A stretch of 64,000 bases of DNA from Alicyclobacillus_A sp963788285 (GCA_963788285.1 CAWBGB010000012.1:1-64000); one strand, 5' to 3'; counted from the stretch's first letter, positions 15,790 through 25,743 are shown. Notes: generated from the sequence alone by a model not told the origin. A program made the numbers and translations.

Positions 15790-16875
15790 TCACGAATGCA
15801 GTTCTGAGAGGAGTTGATAGGCTTGTACCGTGAAACCACGTGCCGATGCATTTTGGTGCTTCACAAACGCGCCGAATGCGCTATCCAATGCCTGTGAAAA
15901 TGCGTGCAGCAGCTCTCCTTGCCCCGTTTCCGTCAGGATGTCCTGACTGGGTTGCAAAGACTTCGCAGTTTGGTACGCGGTCGACGCATCCTGTGGAATG
16001 CCGCCGTCCGCCTCTACAGCCGTAAGCGCCGTCAACGCACTCGCCGCGGAAGACAACCAGTTCGACACTTGGTTGAGAGACGCTGGATTAGAGCCCGCCA
16101 ACGCCGACCGCGGCTGAGCACTGAAGGTCAATGTCACAGGAGACACCGACACCCCGAAGCGTTGTAACGCTGCTGCTTCGTCCTGTAAGTCACCGGCACG
16201 CAGAGCCACACCCGTCCACAACACGTAATTTGATCCGCTGCCTTGCACGACAGCCTCAACGCCATGGCGACTCAACGCCGCAGCTTCGCCATCCGCGGCC
16301 CGCCGACTGCTGTACGCTGCCGACTGTAGAATTTGTGCGTTCACTGCCGGTACAACGTAGGAATTGCTCGAGGCGTTCAGAACCTGCGTGGTATTGGACG
16401 ACCCCAGAGCCACTTCAGCAGAGTCCATGTCCGGGGCCATCTGGTGAAACAATACCATACTTAAGCATCCTAGTAGAAGTCCTAGAATGCATCCAAATTG
16501 AAATGTGTCCTTCCAGCTTGTGTGCCGTCTTGCAGGAACAAATAAGCCTGAGGACTTTCGGCGCATGGTGGACCGCCCTGCTTGCACCGTCTGTTCAGTA
16601 GGAGCAACCGGCTCCAGCAAATCTTCCACGGATTGGGTTACCTTTTCACCCCATTGCTCACGCCACTGTCCCTTTCGGTGCGGTGATGGAGGAGTATCAG
16701 ATTTGTCCGCCTGCTCGGACGTTGTCGGTTGCTCGACGTGTTCCAGAGGAGAAGCCAACTCATTGGAAGCGGGATGAGCGCCTACAACCCACTGTTTGTC
16801 CCCCATTTTTACGGTCAAGGTGGGTTGCGCGACGGGGAACTGTCGAGCTGTGCGATCTGTGTCCATCCGATTCAT
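15790..16875 (-). CDS. Membrane-anchored SPOR-like domain protein
   Basis: The 361-residue protein has a long hydrophilic, charged N-terminus (residues 1-125), one membrane segment (FQFGCILGLLLGCLSMVLF, about 126-144) and an extracytoplasmic part. The region about 168-245 (VPAVNAQILQSAAYSS, then ALRAGDLQDEAAALQRFG) resembles the SPOR fold, which binds denuded septal peptidoglycan. The rest of the outer part is Ala/Ser-rich and helical. The neighbours mreB, minCD and the 3D-domain gene are all envelope or division genes, consistent with a cell-wall role. AAGGAG lies 10 nt before the ATG. The SPOR assignment is by pattern and moderately certain. Confidence 0.65.
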   Translation of the reverse strand: MNRMDTDRTARQFPVAQPTLTVKMGDKQWVVGAHPASNELASPLEHVEQPTTSEQADKSDTPPSPHRKGQWREQWGEKVTQSVEDLLEPVAPTEQTVQAGRSTMRRKSSGLFVPARRHTSWKDTFQFGCILGLLLGCLSMVLFHQMAPDMDSAEVALGSSNTTQVLNASSNSYVVPAVNAQILQSAAYSSRRAADGEAAALSRHGVEAVVQGSGSNYVLWTGVALRAGDLQDEAAALQRFGVSVSPVTLTFSAQPRSALAGSNPASLNQVSNWLSSAASALTALTAVEADGGIPQDASTAYQTAKSLQPSQDILTETGQGELLHAFSQALDSAFGAFVKHQNASARGFTVQAYQLLSELHS

Positions 16876-16968
16876 CCACGACCTGCTCCTTCCGCCCTGT
16901 CGTCATTGTTTAATTACTTTACTCTATGAACCCGCGTTGCAAACTATGATCAACATGAAAGATTGGCA

Positions 16969-17005
16969 TAAAAAAAGAAGCCGTGTCATCTTATGCACGA
17001 CTCCT
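16969..17005 (-). terminator. Terminator after the 3D-domain gene
   Basis: GAGTCGTG and CACGGCTTC, separated by ten bases, form an imperfect stem with G-U pairs. A run of seven T follows on the minus strand, 46 nt past the stop of the 3D-domain gene. Confidence 0.6.
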
Positions 17006-17050
17006 GTTTACTGAATATGTGCACTGCAACCCTTGCTGCCCCTATATCAT

Positions 17051-18022
17051 TCATTGAATTTCGTACACGATCACTGTCCGGACGCCCCAAGCTTCTGCCG
17101 CAGATTCACTGCTCACGCAGATATCGATACGGTTGCCAACGATGGCGCCTCCTGTGTCCGCCGCCCGAACCATCCCTACGCCAGGAATGTAAAGCTTGGA
17201 GCCCAGCGGGATCACGTTCGGATCGACCGCGACAACCCCAGGTTGCGCAGGCAACCCCGTCGCTGTTATGCCGCCGGCCACGTACGCTGTAGCGACAACT
17301 GTTAATTTTTTAGATGCAATCAACGGCCCTCCACTGCGTGAGGAAAGTTGCTGCTGCCTCGGCCGCGTGCCGATTTGAATCACTTCGTTGACTGGCGGTT
17401 GCACCACCTTTTTGTCAACGCTTTGACCTACTTTACAGCCATTGACGAAGACGCTTGTTGTCTGTATCTGCATGGACCCTTTCACACCATGCGTCAGCAC
17501 ACGTTGTTCACCCACATACAGATTAGCGGTCCGCTGGCGTATGGTCTGAAACGGTATTTCTTGCGTCTTCACCGAAATCTGTTTGTCGGTTCTGATTACT
17601 TGTACAGTGAGTCCATTGACCAGTGCTGTGTCTGAAGACAGGTTCACCTTATCCCCGCTGCGGAGTTGCACACCTTGTTCATCTAGTAGATCCCCGACAG
17701 TCCTGGCGAACGTGTCCAACTGCGTTGAGTAGTTTCCATCGACCAGCGTGACGGTCACCGGATGGGTGATGACGACGTTCATGCCGTCAGTAACCGGGGC
17801 CGTTAAACTCGGAGACACCATATCATTGTCTGTGCACTGAATGTCGTGTCCCGCCAAGAACTTACCCAGGTTCCCTGTTGCGAACCCGCGAATCACCTTG
17901 CGTTGTCCGTTGTCTTGGACTGTAACGGTCTTATACGCTGTAGACGCTGCGACCGACGTTCCGCTCAGCAGCGCTACCGTGGCGGCAGACACGTACAGTA
18001 CTTTCGACTTAGGAATACGCAC
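17051..18022 (-). CDS. YabE-like cell-wall protein with DUF348, G5 and 3D domains
   Basis: The 323-residue protein is probably secreted or anchored by its N-terminal hydrophobic segment (VLYVSAATVALLSGTSVAA, about residues 8-26). Three DUF348-like repeats follow (for example TVTLVDGNYSTQLDTFA), then a G5-type segment (about 175-240). A C-terminal 3D domain (about 245-323) has the three catalytic-type aspartates in AVDPNVIPLG, AADTGG and NRIDICV. Such proteins act on peptidoglycan, as lytic transglycosylase-type or resuscitation factors. The GTG start at 18022 is set by AGAGAGGTGA; the open frame further upstream lies over the pilT remnant. A SigmaA-type promoter lies about 70 nt upstream. Confidence 0.85.
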   Translation of the reverse strand: MRIPKSKVLYVSAATVALLSGTSVAASTAYKTVTVQDNGQRKVIRGFATGNLGKFLAGHDIQCTDNDMVSPSLTAPVTDGMNVVITHPVTVTLVDGNYSTQLDTFARTVGDLLDEQGVQLRSGDKVNLSSDTALVNGLTVQVIRTDKQISVKTQEIPFQTIRQRTANLYVGEQRVLTHGVKGSMQIQTTSVFVNGCKVGQSVDKKVVQPPVNEVIQIGTRPRQQQLSSRSGGPLIASKKLTVVATAYVAGGITATGLPAQPGVVAVDPNVIPLGSKLYIPGVGMVRAADTGGAIVGNRIDICVSSESAAEAWGVRTVIVYEIQ

Positions 18023-18088
18023 TCCATCACCTCTCTTCAAAAATCTGAGAGAACAAGGAGCTTTTCCAAGGGTCGTTAGTTCACGTTC

Positions 18089-18117
18089 AGTATATAGATT
18101 TGGCGACTGGGATGCAA
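18089..18117 (-). promoter_or_regulatory. SigmaA-type promoter of the 3D-domain gene
   Basis: TTGCAT and TATACT are separated by 17 nt on the minus strand, 67 nt before the GTG start. Confidence 0.6.
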
Positions 18118-18197
18118 TGGCTAATCTAGTCGATATTTGTCTATACACGACATGATAGTTCAGTCTATGTTGCAAGGGCAAAACAATTCCTGGTGGC

Positions 18198-19170
18198 TCA
18201 TGGTTTTTCCTGCGCAAGGGCTTGCGGTGTAATCTGTCGCATAGCAACCAACTCACGCAGATGCACGTCCATGATCTCATTCCAAACGCCTTACCGGTTT
18301 ACATGACAGAGCGGATTTTGTGTGTCTTGTCGGGTCGAATCAGGTTTGCCACCGCTGGCGTGTTCACCAACACTTCAACCACCGCAATGCGCCCTGTGCC
18401 GTCCACGGTCTTGTACAAGCGTTGCGCAACAATCCCCTGCAGCACACTCGCCAGCTGAATGCGTATTTGCGATTGTTGGGCTGGCGGGAACACATCCATG
18501 ATGCGCTCGATGGTTTGCACGGCGTCACTCGTGTGCAAGGTCGCAAACACCAAATGACCCGTTTCCGCCGCAGTGATAGCCGTACGGAGCGTTTCAAGTT
18601 CTCACATTTCTCCGACGAGAATGATGTGCGGGTCCTGTCGAAGCGCCACGCACAACGCAGAGGCAAACCCTTGTGTGGCCAACCCAATCTCGTGTTGATC
18701 GATAATGGAAAATTGGTGTCGGTGCACGTAGTCGATAGGGTCTTCCAACGAAATGACGTGGCGGCAGAACGGCCAGTGTGGTGACTTCCCACTGCCCGTC
18801 GGTCCAGTCACGAGTACAAGGCCATGCAGACACTTGGTGTATTGCAGTACAGTGTCAGGAAGCCTAAGTAAATGAAAGTCCGGGATTGAGTCCGGGACCA
18901 ACGTGCGTCCAAGCTACCACGTTGGCAATAGACGTTGAGCGGGTAGCTTGCCGTTCCAGGAATGCGGTACGAGAAATCAATTTCACCGCCGACTATAAAC
19001 CGCTTCCATTGTTTGTAAGTCATCAGTTGTCGACCCATCGCCTCAGTCTCCGCGGACTGGAGCACCTCTCCGTCTACCAGGAGTTCTCCGTACACCGAAA
19101 CATCGGCGGCGCATTCACAGAGATGTGCAGATCATCCGCCTACAGGTGTGCTCCTTTTCAGTATTTCCAT
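18198..19170 (-). pseudogene. pilT: Decayed pilT retraction ATPase
   Basis: PilT powers type IV pilus retraction. Pieces of it can be read in order but in different frames. MEILKRST comes first, then DDLHISVNAPPMFR. A different frame holds YGELLVDGEVLQSAETEA and EIDFSYRIPGTASYPLNVY. Another frame holds GLVLVTGPTGSGKS, HVISLEDPIDYVHRH and RQDPHIILVGEM. An in-frame TGA at 18602 replaces the expected arginine before ELETLR. The same frame then gives LVFATLHTSDAVQTIERIMD through HKIRSVM, and a final frame gives MDVHLRELVAMRQITPQAL. About ten residues are missing after the Walker A motif. At least three frameshifts, two stops and one deletion make this a clear pseudogene. It follows the pilD remnant. 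Confidence 0.92.
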
Positions 19171-19183
19171 TCACCACGCCTCC

Positions 19184-19752
19184 TCATCCCGCATCGCTGC
19201 GCCAAAGGATCAGATGAAGGTACCAGTCGTTGATCCCGTGCCCCCAAAACACAGTCGTGAAATCACGAGGAGCCGAGCGAAACATGCGACCAAACCTGCC
19301 ACGACGCCCATCCAGTGCTGCAATCCGGTACAACCTGAAACAACAAACATGACGCCCCCCGGTATGGACAAAACGTTTGTCACCATCGTCGCGTACAAGT
19401 CCGTTGACACGGCTGCCATCATCAGCAGCCAGAACACCATCCATCGGACCCGTGCGAGCCACTTAGCGAACGCCAGAAACGTGCCCGCAAACAAACAGGC
19501 CATCGCTGCTTCCAGTAACGGATACCGCACAGAAATGGATTGTCCACAAGTGCGGAAGGGCGAGCCATGACAACATGGCAATCAAAATTCGAAAAACTGC
19601 AATGGGCGCGCGCAGTGGGTACAATGGGAGCCTGGATACACGATGGATTCCACACGAGGCATTCGGTAGCCCACGACGTTCAAGAAGGAGCCAAACAAGG
19701 CGCCGAGCATCACGATGAACACAACCCCAATTTCCTGTACGGTCGTGATCAC
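19184..19752 (-). pseudogene. comC: Decayed prepilin peptidase (PilD/ComC)
   Basis: The prepilin peptidase cleaves and methylates type IV pilin and pseudopilin leaders. Here the opening membrane motif LGALFGSFLNVVGYRMPR and the first cysteine pair (SHCTHC) are readable. They are followed by a TGA stop, then by the second motif RTCGQSISVRYPLLEAA in the same frame. TDLYATMVTNVLSIPG is the conserved region around the first catalytic Asp. The C-terminal part changes frame and lacks a clear GxGD second aspartate. The stop and the broken end make a working enzyme unlikely. In B. subtilis comC occupies this place next to folC, so the locus is the expected one. Confidence 0.9.
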
Positions 19753-19877
19753 AGAGTCCTTCGGTCGCTGGGACTACACCACGCGCAAATTTCGACTCAG
19801 AAAAGCAAATCCCTCGTCGAAATGGGTCTATTTTACAATTTTTCTGGCGACATCACGTATGGGCGAGTGACAGATTA

Positions 19878-19886
19878 TGTTATACT
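19878..19886 (+). promoter_or_regulatory. Extended -10 promoter for the 59-residue membrane protein
   Basis: TGTTATACT contains the TG extension and a TATACT hexamer on the plus strand, 84 nt before the GTG. No good -35 was found. Confidence 0.45.
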
Positions 19887-19970
19887 GTTGGAAAGTGGGA
19901 CAAGTCCGCTCAGATAGAAGCATTGTCTTTGAGACCCGTAATGAACGATTGAGAACAGGGGGTAGTCACC

Positions 19971-20150
19971 GTGCAAAATTTGACCCGTTCCATCATCCTG
20001 TTTGGACTTTGCGTCGTGATGTTCGTGGTGCTGATGGTCTTCTTGACACTCATACTGAAGATTGCCTTGGTTGTCGCCTTACTGGCATTGGCCTACTACT
20101 GGTTCACGAAAGCCACGCAAGTGCGTCGACGGTCCAGGTATTGGCGGTAA
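19971..20150 (+). CDS. Small membrane protein, 59 residues
   Basis: A GTG-initiated frame with GGGGGT 7 nt upstream encodes a 59-residue protein. Two closely spaced hydrophobic stretches (IILFGLCVVMFVVLMVFL and LKIALVVALLALAYYW, about residues 8-44) are followed by a strongly basic tail ending VRRRSRYWR. The family is not recognised. The promoter upstream, the strong terminator immediately downstream and the plus orientation mark it as an independent transcription unit between the decayed pilin-processing gene and murC. The charge pattern suggests the tail faces the cytosol. Confidence 0.6.
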   Translation: MQNLTRSIILFGLCVVMFVVLMVFLTLILKIALVVALLALAYYWFTKATQVRRRSRYWR

Positions 20151-20177
20151 CCTGCAACTTCCCTGTTCGTCACATAT

Positions 20178-20213
20178 AAATAGGGCACCCCGTAAGGTCG
20201 GAGTGCCCTATTT
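20178..20213. terminator. Bidirectional terminator between the small membrane gene and murC
   Basis: AAATAGGGCACCCC and GGAGTGCCCTATTT form a long stem with A-rich and T-rich flanks on both strands. It can end the small plus-strand gene and the convergent murC transcript. Confidence 0.8.
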
Positions 20214-20295
20214 GCACGCGCTTCTCTGCACACTCTGCAAATTTCCATGCGACTACACGCATCTGCCATCTCGGCGTCAAAACGTCGCTGTCGGC

Positions 20296-21705
20296 TCACA
20301 CGTACGCTGTTTCGGCCCGGCCTTCCAATGCATCACCGAGTCGATACGCAACTTGCCAGATGTCTCCGGCCCCCATAGTCAGCACAAGATCCCCAGGCTT
20401 CACATGGTCTACCAGATACTCGAATACGTCGTCTTTCGTGCGGAGGAATCGTACGTTTGGATTGCTCTGGATTTGAATCTGCTCCACCAATCGTTCCGCA
20501 GAGACACCTTCGATTTGCTTCTCCCCGGCTGGAGAGTATATGTCTGCAATGATGACTTCATCCGCACCTGCAAACGCCTTGGCGAATGCGTCAAAGAGGA
20601 AGAAGGTTCTTGTGTACCGCTGTGGCTGAAACACCGCGACAATACGGCGCCCTGTCGCTTTGGCCGCCTCGATGGTAGCGCTGATTTCCGTAGGGTGGTG
20701 CGCATAGTCGTCGATGACAAGGACGCCGCCAGCCTCGGCAATCACTTGGAAGCGACGCTTTGCGCCGTGGAATTCCTCCAATGCGCTCGCGATTGCCGAA
20801 AACTCGACGCCCGCTTCTCGCAAGACCGCCACGGCTGCCAGGGCATTCATCACGTTGTGACTGCCGGGCAACGACAGGCGCAATTCACCGAGGTACTGCC
20901 CCCGAAAATACACGTCAGACCGGCTACCCCGGTCAATTAACCGAACATTTTTTGCAACATAATCGGCTTCCCCGTCAATGGCGTAAGTCTGTATGCGACA
21001 CACTGCGGAAGAGCGAATCTTGCGCAAGTGTTCATCCATGCCGGAAATCACACACAGCCCGTCTTCGGGAACCTGGCTCATAAACTGGGCATACGCTCTC
21101 TTTAAGTTCTCGAAATCACCGTTGTAATGTTCCAGGTGATCCGCCTCAATATTGGTAATAACCGCAATTTGCGGGCGATAGTGCAGAAATGAGCCATCGC
21201 TCTCGTCCGCTTCTGCCACCACGTAGCGACCGGAGCCAGCTTTCGCGTTGTCACCGATGTTGCTCACTACGCCGCCGATGACAAACGTGGGATCCAAGCC
21301 ACAGCGCTCCATGGCATAAGCAATCATCGAAGTCGTCGTCGTCTTTCCGTGTGCCCCCGTCACGGCGACGCCAACCCTATCCGCCATCAACCGCGCCAGC
21401 ATTTCTGAGCGGTGAATCACAGGAATATTGCGCGCCCTTGCCTCCTGAAGTTCCACGTTATCCTGTGCAAGTGCGGTACTGTAGACCACAATATCGGCGC
21501 CTTCTACCTGCTTGGCTGCGTGTCCCTGATAGACTTTGGCGCCGCGTTCTGTCAATCGTTTCGTCAACTCCTGTGACGATACGTCAGATCCAGATACCTG
21601 ATACCCCAAGTCCAACATGACCCGAGCGATGGCGCTCATACCGTATCCACCGATTCCTACGAAATGCACGTGCTGGGAGCGACTCACGCGCCTCACCGTC
21701 CTCAC
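20296..21705 (-). CDS. murC: UDP-N-acetylmuramate--L-alanine ligase MurC
   Basis: MurC adds L-alanine to UDP-MurNAc, the first step of the peptidoglycan stem peptide. The 469-residue protein starts with the nucleotide motif HFVGIGGYGMSAIA, then has the Mur ligase ATP loop AHGKTTTTSMIAYAM (about residues 118-132). ADESDGSFL and DDYAHHPTEI are the further conserved blocks. The start is GTG; three GTG codons occur within the first seven codons and the true one is not certain. The stop of folC overlaps the first GTG, which suggests translational coupling. Confidence 0.97.
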   Translation of the reverse strand: MRTVRRVSRSQHVHFVGIGGYGMSAIARVMLDLGYQVSGSDVSSQELTKRLTERGAKVYQGHAAKQVEGADIVVYSTALAQDNVELQEARARNIPVIHRSEMLARLMADRVGVAVTGAHGKTTTTSMIAYAMERCGLDPTFVIGGVVSNIGDNAKAGSGRYVVAEADESDGSFLHYRPQIAVITNIEADHLEHYNGDFENLKRAYAQFMSQVPEDGLCVISGMDEHLRKIRSSAVCRIQTYAIDGEADYVAKNVRLIDRGSRSDVYFRGQYLGELRLSLPGSHNVMNALAAVAVLREAGVEFSAIASALEEFHGAKRRFQVIAEAGGVLVIDDYAHHPTEISATIEAAKATGRRIVAVFQPQRYTRTFFLFDAFAKAFAGADEVIIADIYSPAGEKQIEGVSAERLVEQIQIQSNPNVRFLRTKDDVFEYLVDHVKPGDLVLTMGAGDIWQVAYRLGDALEGRAETAYV

Positions 21706-23018
21706 ATCGTAAATTCTTCAGATTGTTTCATAGCCTTCCTCGCCTCGTGCACGGTATACAATGATCCCCAACAACAAACAGGGTACGTTTCCGCCACCGC
21801 GATGCGAATCGCCTGTTCCACCGAACCGATAATCTCCAGTTCCACGTCTCTGCGCTCGTTTCGGATAAGTTTCGCGAGCGTTTCCGGATTTCTGGCCCTC
21901 GGTACGTCCGGTGCCGTGACGATAACCTTACGAGCATAAGGCAATGCCGAGCGCAACATAGCGTCTGCGGCTTTGTCGTTGAGAATCCCTATCACCATGG
22001 TCCAGTCTGTCGGCGGGATTCCATGGGCTGTCGAAAACTGCCTCAATGATTGTACCATGCGTTGTACACCTTCGGCATTGTGCGCTCCGTCTAAAATAAC
22101 GACCTTGCCATCATGTTCAAATTTCTCGAAACGGCCTGGCCATCGCACTGCCGCCATCACTTGGCGGATGGCTGTGTCCGACAGAGCCTGATATCCGCCA
22201 ATATGGCAAGCCACCTCGTAGATGGCCAGCGCGACCGCCGCATTCTCCATCTGGTGTATACCGTAGAGGCCAATGGGAACCGCCCACAAGTCGCGATACA
22301 GACCGCGATAATGCATGAGCGACGCTGTTGGGTTCACTGGGATCTCCGCAAAGTCTCTGCCGCGAATGTACACGGGAGCGCCCATTTCCGCGGCTACGCC
22401 CCTTACGACTGCGAGCGCTTCTCCGCGAGCCGCCGTCACGAGGGGAATCCCCGCCTTGATAATTCCTGCCTTATCATACGCGATTTGGCGCACGGTGTCT
22501 CCTAGGACATCCATATGATCTAGACTCACGTTGGTGATACCGGTCACCAACGGAGTCACCACGTTGGTCGAGTCGTATCGGCCACCCAGGCCCGTTTCCC
22601 ACACGACCACATCTACGTCCGCGCGTTTGAAGTAGAGTATTGCCATCACGGTCAAAACTTCAAATTCGGTCAGCGGATCATCCGGCGTGACCTGTTCACA
22701 CACCGTGCGCACCTGACTGGCCAAAGCCACAAATTCCCTCTCGCTCATCTGTCGCCCGTTCACCACAAATCTACCTCGATATCCGTCAAACGCTGGCGAT
22801 GTGAATGTGCCAACCGTGTGGTGAACGGACAACAGCGCCGTCAGAAACGCGCATACAGATCCCTTTCCGTTTGTACCCGCCACGTGCAGAAAACGCAACC
22901 CTTGCTCGGGATGTCCCAGGGCTGCAAGCACTGCCTGCGTGCGCCCAAGCCCTGGATGCATCCCGAAGCGCTTCAACGACTGCATCCACTCGATAATCCT
23001 GTACTTATCTACCGACAT
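21702..23018 (-). CDS. folC: Folylpolyglutamate/dihydrofolate synthase FolC
   Basis: FolC (438 residues) adds glutamate to folates and, in many bacteria, also makes dihydrofolate. The ATP loop is GTNGKGSVCAFLT (about residues 48-60), and GRYDSTNVV and DHMDVLGDT mark the ligase core. ILDGAHNAEG is the conserved Mur-ligase-type C-terminal motif. The length is typical. It lies between valS and murC, as valS-folC in B. subtilis. Confidence 0.96.
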   Translation of the reverse strand: MSVDKYRIIEWMQSLKRFGMHPGLGRTQAVLAALGHPEQGLRFLHVAGTNGKGSVCAFLTALLSVHHTVGTFTSPAFDGYRGRFVVNGRQMSEREFVALASQVRTVCEQVTPDDPLTEFEVLTVMAILYFKRADVDVVVWETGLGGRYDSTNVVTPLVTGITNVSLDHMDVLGDTVRQIAYDKAGIIKAGIPLVTAARGEALAVVRGVAAEMGAPVYIRGRDFAEIPVNPTASLMHYRGLYRDLWAVPIGLYGIHQMENAAVALAIYEVACHIGGYQALSDTAIRQVMAAVRWPGRFEKFEHDGKVVILDGAHNAEGVQRMVQSLRQFSTAHGIPPTDWTMVIGILNDKAADAMLRSALPYARKVIVTAPDVPRARNPETLAKLIRNERRDVELEIIGSVEQAIRIAVAETYPVCCWGSLYTVHEARKAMKQSEEFTM

Positions 23019-23085
23019 AATGTATTCTCCTCACTGCGCCGCGGTCACTCTAGGAATCTGCCGCTGTGCTTGTTCGGACGAAGGC

Positions 23086-25743
23086 CTATCCTCGCAGTGC
23101 GGAAATTCGCTCTTGAACAGCTGCCAGTTTGGTTTTGTAATCTACCGCCTTAGCTCGCTCTGCCTCCACGACATCCGCAGGGGCTTTCTGAACGAATTGC
23201 GGATTCCCCAGCTTTTTCTCCACGCGATCCACTTCCGCCTGTAACCGCGCGACTTCCTTCTCGAGTCTCTCCAGCTCAACGCGAATGTCGACAAGGTCGG
23301 CCAATGGCAAGAATACCTCGGCGTTTGTCACAACCGCCGACATCGCCTGTTTGGGAACTTCCACCGTTTGCCCAATGGTCAGGGACTGTAAGTGACAGAA
23401 TCGTGTCAGGTAGTGCTTCGTCTGGTTGAACAACGCGGCTGTATCCTCGTCCGCCACCCGCACAAACATAGCGACCGGTTTACTCGGCGCCACGTTGAGC
23501 TCAGAGCGAATGTTGCGCACGGCGCGAATGGTCTCCATCAATACGTTCGCCTGACGCACAGCGTGGGGGGCGTGCCACTGTGGATTGACTTTTGGCCACT
23601 CTGCTACAATGAGCGCCTCGCCGGGCACCGGCAACGACTGCCAGATTTCCTCCGTGACAAACGGGATAAACGGATGCAGCAGACGCAGCAATGAATCCAA
23701 AACGTGCACAAGTACCGCACGCGTTTGCGCCTTGCGGACCTCGTCGTCACCATACAGTGCAAGCTTCGAAAACTCGATGTACCAATCGCAGAAGTCATCC
23801 CACGCAAAGTCGTACAGCACCCGACCCGCTTCACCAAAGTCGTACCGCTCGAGATGGTTGGTGGCGGCTTCAATCGTTTCGTTCAGCCGATGCAAGATCC
23901 ACTGATCCGATACATCGAGGTCGCTGGCGTCCAGCGCGGGTAACTCTACGCCGTCCGGCAAGTTCATCAACACAAACCTCGACGCGTTCCATATCTTGTT
24001 GATAAAATTGCGCGAGGACTCCACTTTCTCCCAATAGAACCGCTGGTCGTTACCGGGCGAGGTCCCTGTCGCCAGCGTAAAGCGAAGCGCATCCGCGCCA
24101 TACTTTTCAATAACTTCGCGCGGATCCACCCCGTTGCCGAGGCTCTTCGACATTTTTCGACCATCGGACGCGCGTATCAACCCGTGCACCACGACCTCGT
24201 GGAACGGCATTTTGCCGGTAAACTCAAGGCCTGTGAACACCATGCGTGCAACCCAGAAGAACAGAATGTCGTAGCCGGTCACGAGGGCGTTGGTTGGGTA
24301 GAACCGGGCCATGTCAGACGTCGCATCCGGCCACCCCATCGTTGAAAACGGCCATAGTCCAGACGAAAACCACGTATCCAGCACGTCCTCATCCTGGTGA
24401 ATGTGGGTGGAGTGACAGTGCTGACACTCGGTCGGGTCTTCCATCGCGACAGTAATTCCTTGACATTCGTCACAGTACCACGCTGGAATTCGATGGCCCC
24501 ACCACAGTTGTCGGGAAATGCACCAGTCGCGGACGTTTTCGAGCCAGTGCAGGAACACCTTTTCGAAGCGTTCCGGCACAAACCGAAGTTCCTTTCTGGC
24601 CACGGCGTCCAATGCCGGTTTCGCCAGCGGTTCCATACGGACAAACCACTGATCCGACAGGAACGGCTCGACCACCGTGTCACAACGACTGCAGTGTCCC
24701 ACCGCGTGGTTAAGCGTCTCGGCCTCTTTGAGGAACCCTTGTTCTTCAAGCGCCTTCGCGACGGCAGCGCGCCCTTCTTCGCGGGACATACCCTGGAACG
24801 GGCCTGCCATGGCATTCAGGCGGCCATCCGCGTCAATGCATTGTGGCATCTCGAGGTTGTGGCGAAGGCCCACTTCGAAGTCGTTGGGGTCGTGCGCGGG
24901 TGTAATCTTGACGCACCCGGTGCCAAACTCTTGATCCACGTATTCGTCAGCAATCACAGGGATTTCCTTGTCGGTGAGCGGCAGTCGCAGCCGTTTTCCG
25001 ACCATATCCTTATACCGTACATCGTCCGGGTGGACGGCAACCGCAACGTCAGCAAACATCGTTTCTGGGCGCGTCGTCGCCACTATAACCGAACCACTGC
25101 CGTCGACGAGCGGATAGCTGACATGGTAGAGTTTCGCTTCCACGTCAACGTGCTCCACTTCAATGTCCGACAACGCGGTGGCACACCGGGGACACCAGTT
25201 GATAATACGGTTTCCCCGGTAAATCAACCCTTTGTTGTAGAGGTCCACGAATACTTTTCGAACCGCTCTGGACAGGCCTTCGTCCATCGTGAAGCGCTCG
25301 CGCGACCAGTCGCAGGAAGAGCCCAAAGCGCGGATTTGATTCGTGATCTCGTAGCCGTACTTGCGCTTCCAATGCCACACGCGTTCGAGGAATTTCTCAC
25401 GCCCCAGGTCGTGGCGCGAGACGCCTTCCTCCTCCATTAACGCCTTCTCCACCCGCGCTTGCGTCGCGATCCCCGCGTGGTCCGTTCCGGGTAGGAACAG
25501 GGCATCGTGACCCGCTAGTCGCTTGTAGCGGATGATGGCGTCCTGCAGCGTGTTATCCCAGGCGTGGCCGAGGTGCAAAAAACCAGTGACATTCGGCGGT
25601 GGCATGACAATGGAAAACGCCGGCCTTTCGGGATGCTGGCCGGCCTTGAAGTAGCCGGACTCTTCCCAGAACGCGTAAATGCGCTGTTCTACGGATGCCG
25701 GATCATACACGGTTGGCAAAGATTTGGTCCCATTCTCACTCAC
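23086..25743 (-). CDS. valS: Valyl-tRNA synthetase
   Basis: Class I synthetase of 885 residues that charges tRNA-Val. The HIGH motif is PPNVTGFLHLGHAWD (about residues 49-63) and the KMSKS motif is KMSKSLGNGVDP (about 530). The editing domain lies between them (TTRPETMFADVAV). The C-terminal coiled coil, rich in Glu, Lys and Leu (about 820-880), is the valine-specific tail. Expression is probably controlled by the T-box leader immediately upstream. folC follows, so cell-wall and folate genes may share the transcript. Confidence 0.98.
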   Translation of the reverse strand: MSENGTKSLPTVYDPASVEQRIYAFWEESGYFKAGQHPERPAFSIVMPPPNVTGFLHLGHAWDNTLQDAIIRYKRLAGHDALFLPGTDHAGIATQARVEKALMEEEGVSRHDLGREKFLERVWHWKRKYGYEITNQIRALGSSCDWSRERFTMDEGLSRAVRKVFVDLYNKGLIYRGNRIINWCPRCATALSDIEVEHVDVEAKLYHVSYPLVDGSGSVIVATTRPETMFADVAVAVHPDDVRYKDMVGKRLRLPLTDKEIPVIADEYVDQEFGTGCVKITPAHDPNDFEVGLRHNLEMPQCIDADGRLNAMAGPFQGMSREEGRAAVAKALEEQGFLKEAETLNHAVGHCSRCDTVVEPFLSDQWFVRMEPLAKPALDAVARKELRFVPERFEKVFLHWLENVRDWCISRQLWWGHRIPAWYCDECQGITVAMEDPTECQHCHSTHIHQDEDVLDTWFSSGLWPFSTMGWPDATSDMARFYPTNALVTGYDILFFWVARMVFTGLEFTGKMPFHEVVVHGLIRASDGRKMSKSLGNGVDPREVIEKYGADALRFTLATGTSPGNDQRFYWEKVESSRNFINKIWNASRFVLMNLPDGVELPALDASDLDVSDQWILHRLNETIEAATNHLERYDFGEAGRVLYDFAWDDFCDWYIEFSKLALYGDDEVRKAQTRAVLVHVLDSLLRLLHPFIPFVTEEIWQSLPVPGEALIVAEWPKVNPQWHAPHAVRQANVLMETIRAVRNIRSELNVAPSKPVAMFVRVADEDTAALFNQTKHYLTRFCHLQSLTIGQTVEVPKQAMSAVVTNAEVFLPLADLVDIRVELERLEKEVARLQAEVDRVEKKLGNPQFVQKAPADVVEAERAKAVDYKTKLAAVQERISALRG

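Noticed and set aside
18023..18280. Longer N-terminus for the 3D-domain protein
   Set aside because: This stretch carries the pilT 3' remnant and a promoter; GTG 18022 has a ribosome site and signal-like segment directly after it.
24397..25440. 347-codon plus-strand frame opposite valS
   Set aside because: The conserved valS motifs lie on the other strand; this frame is a composition effect.
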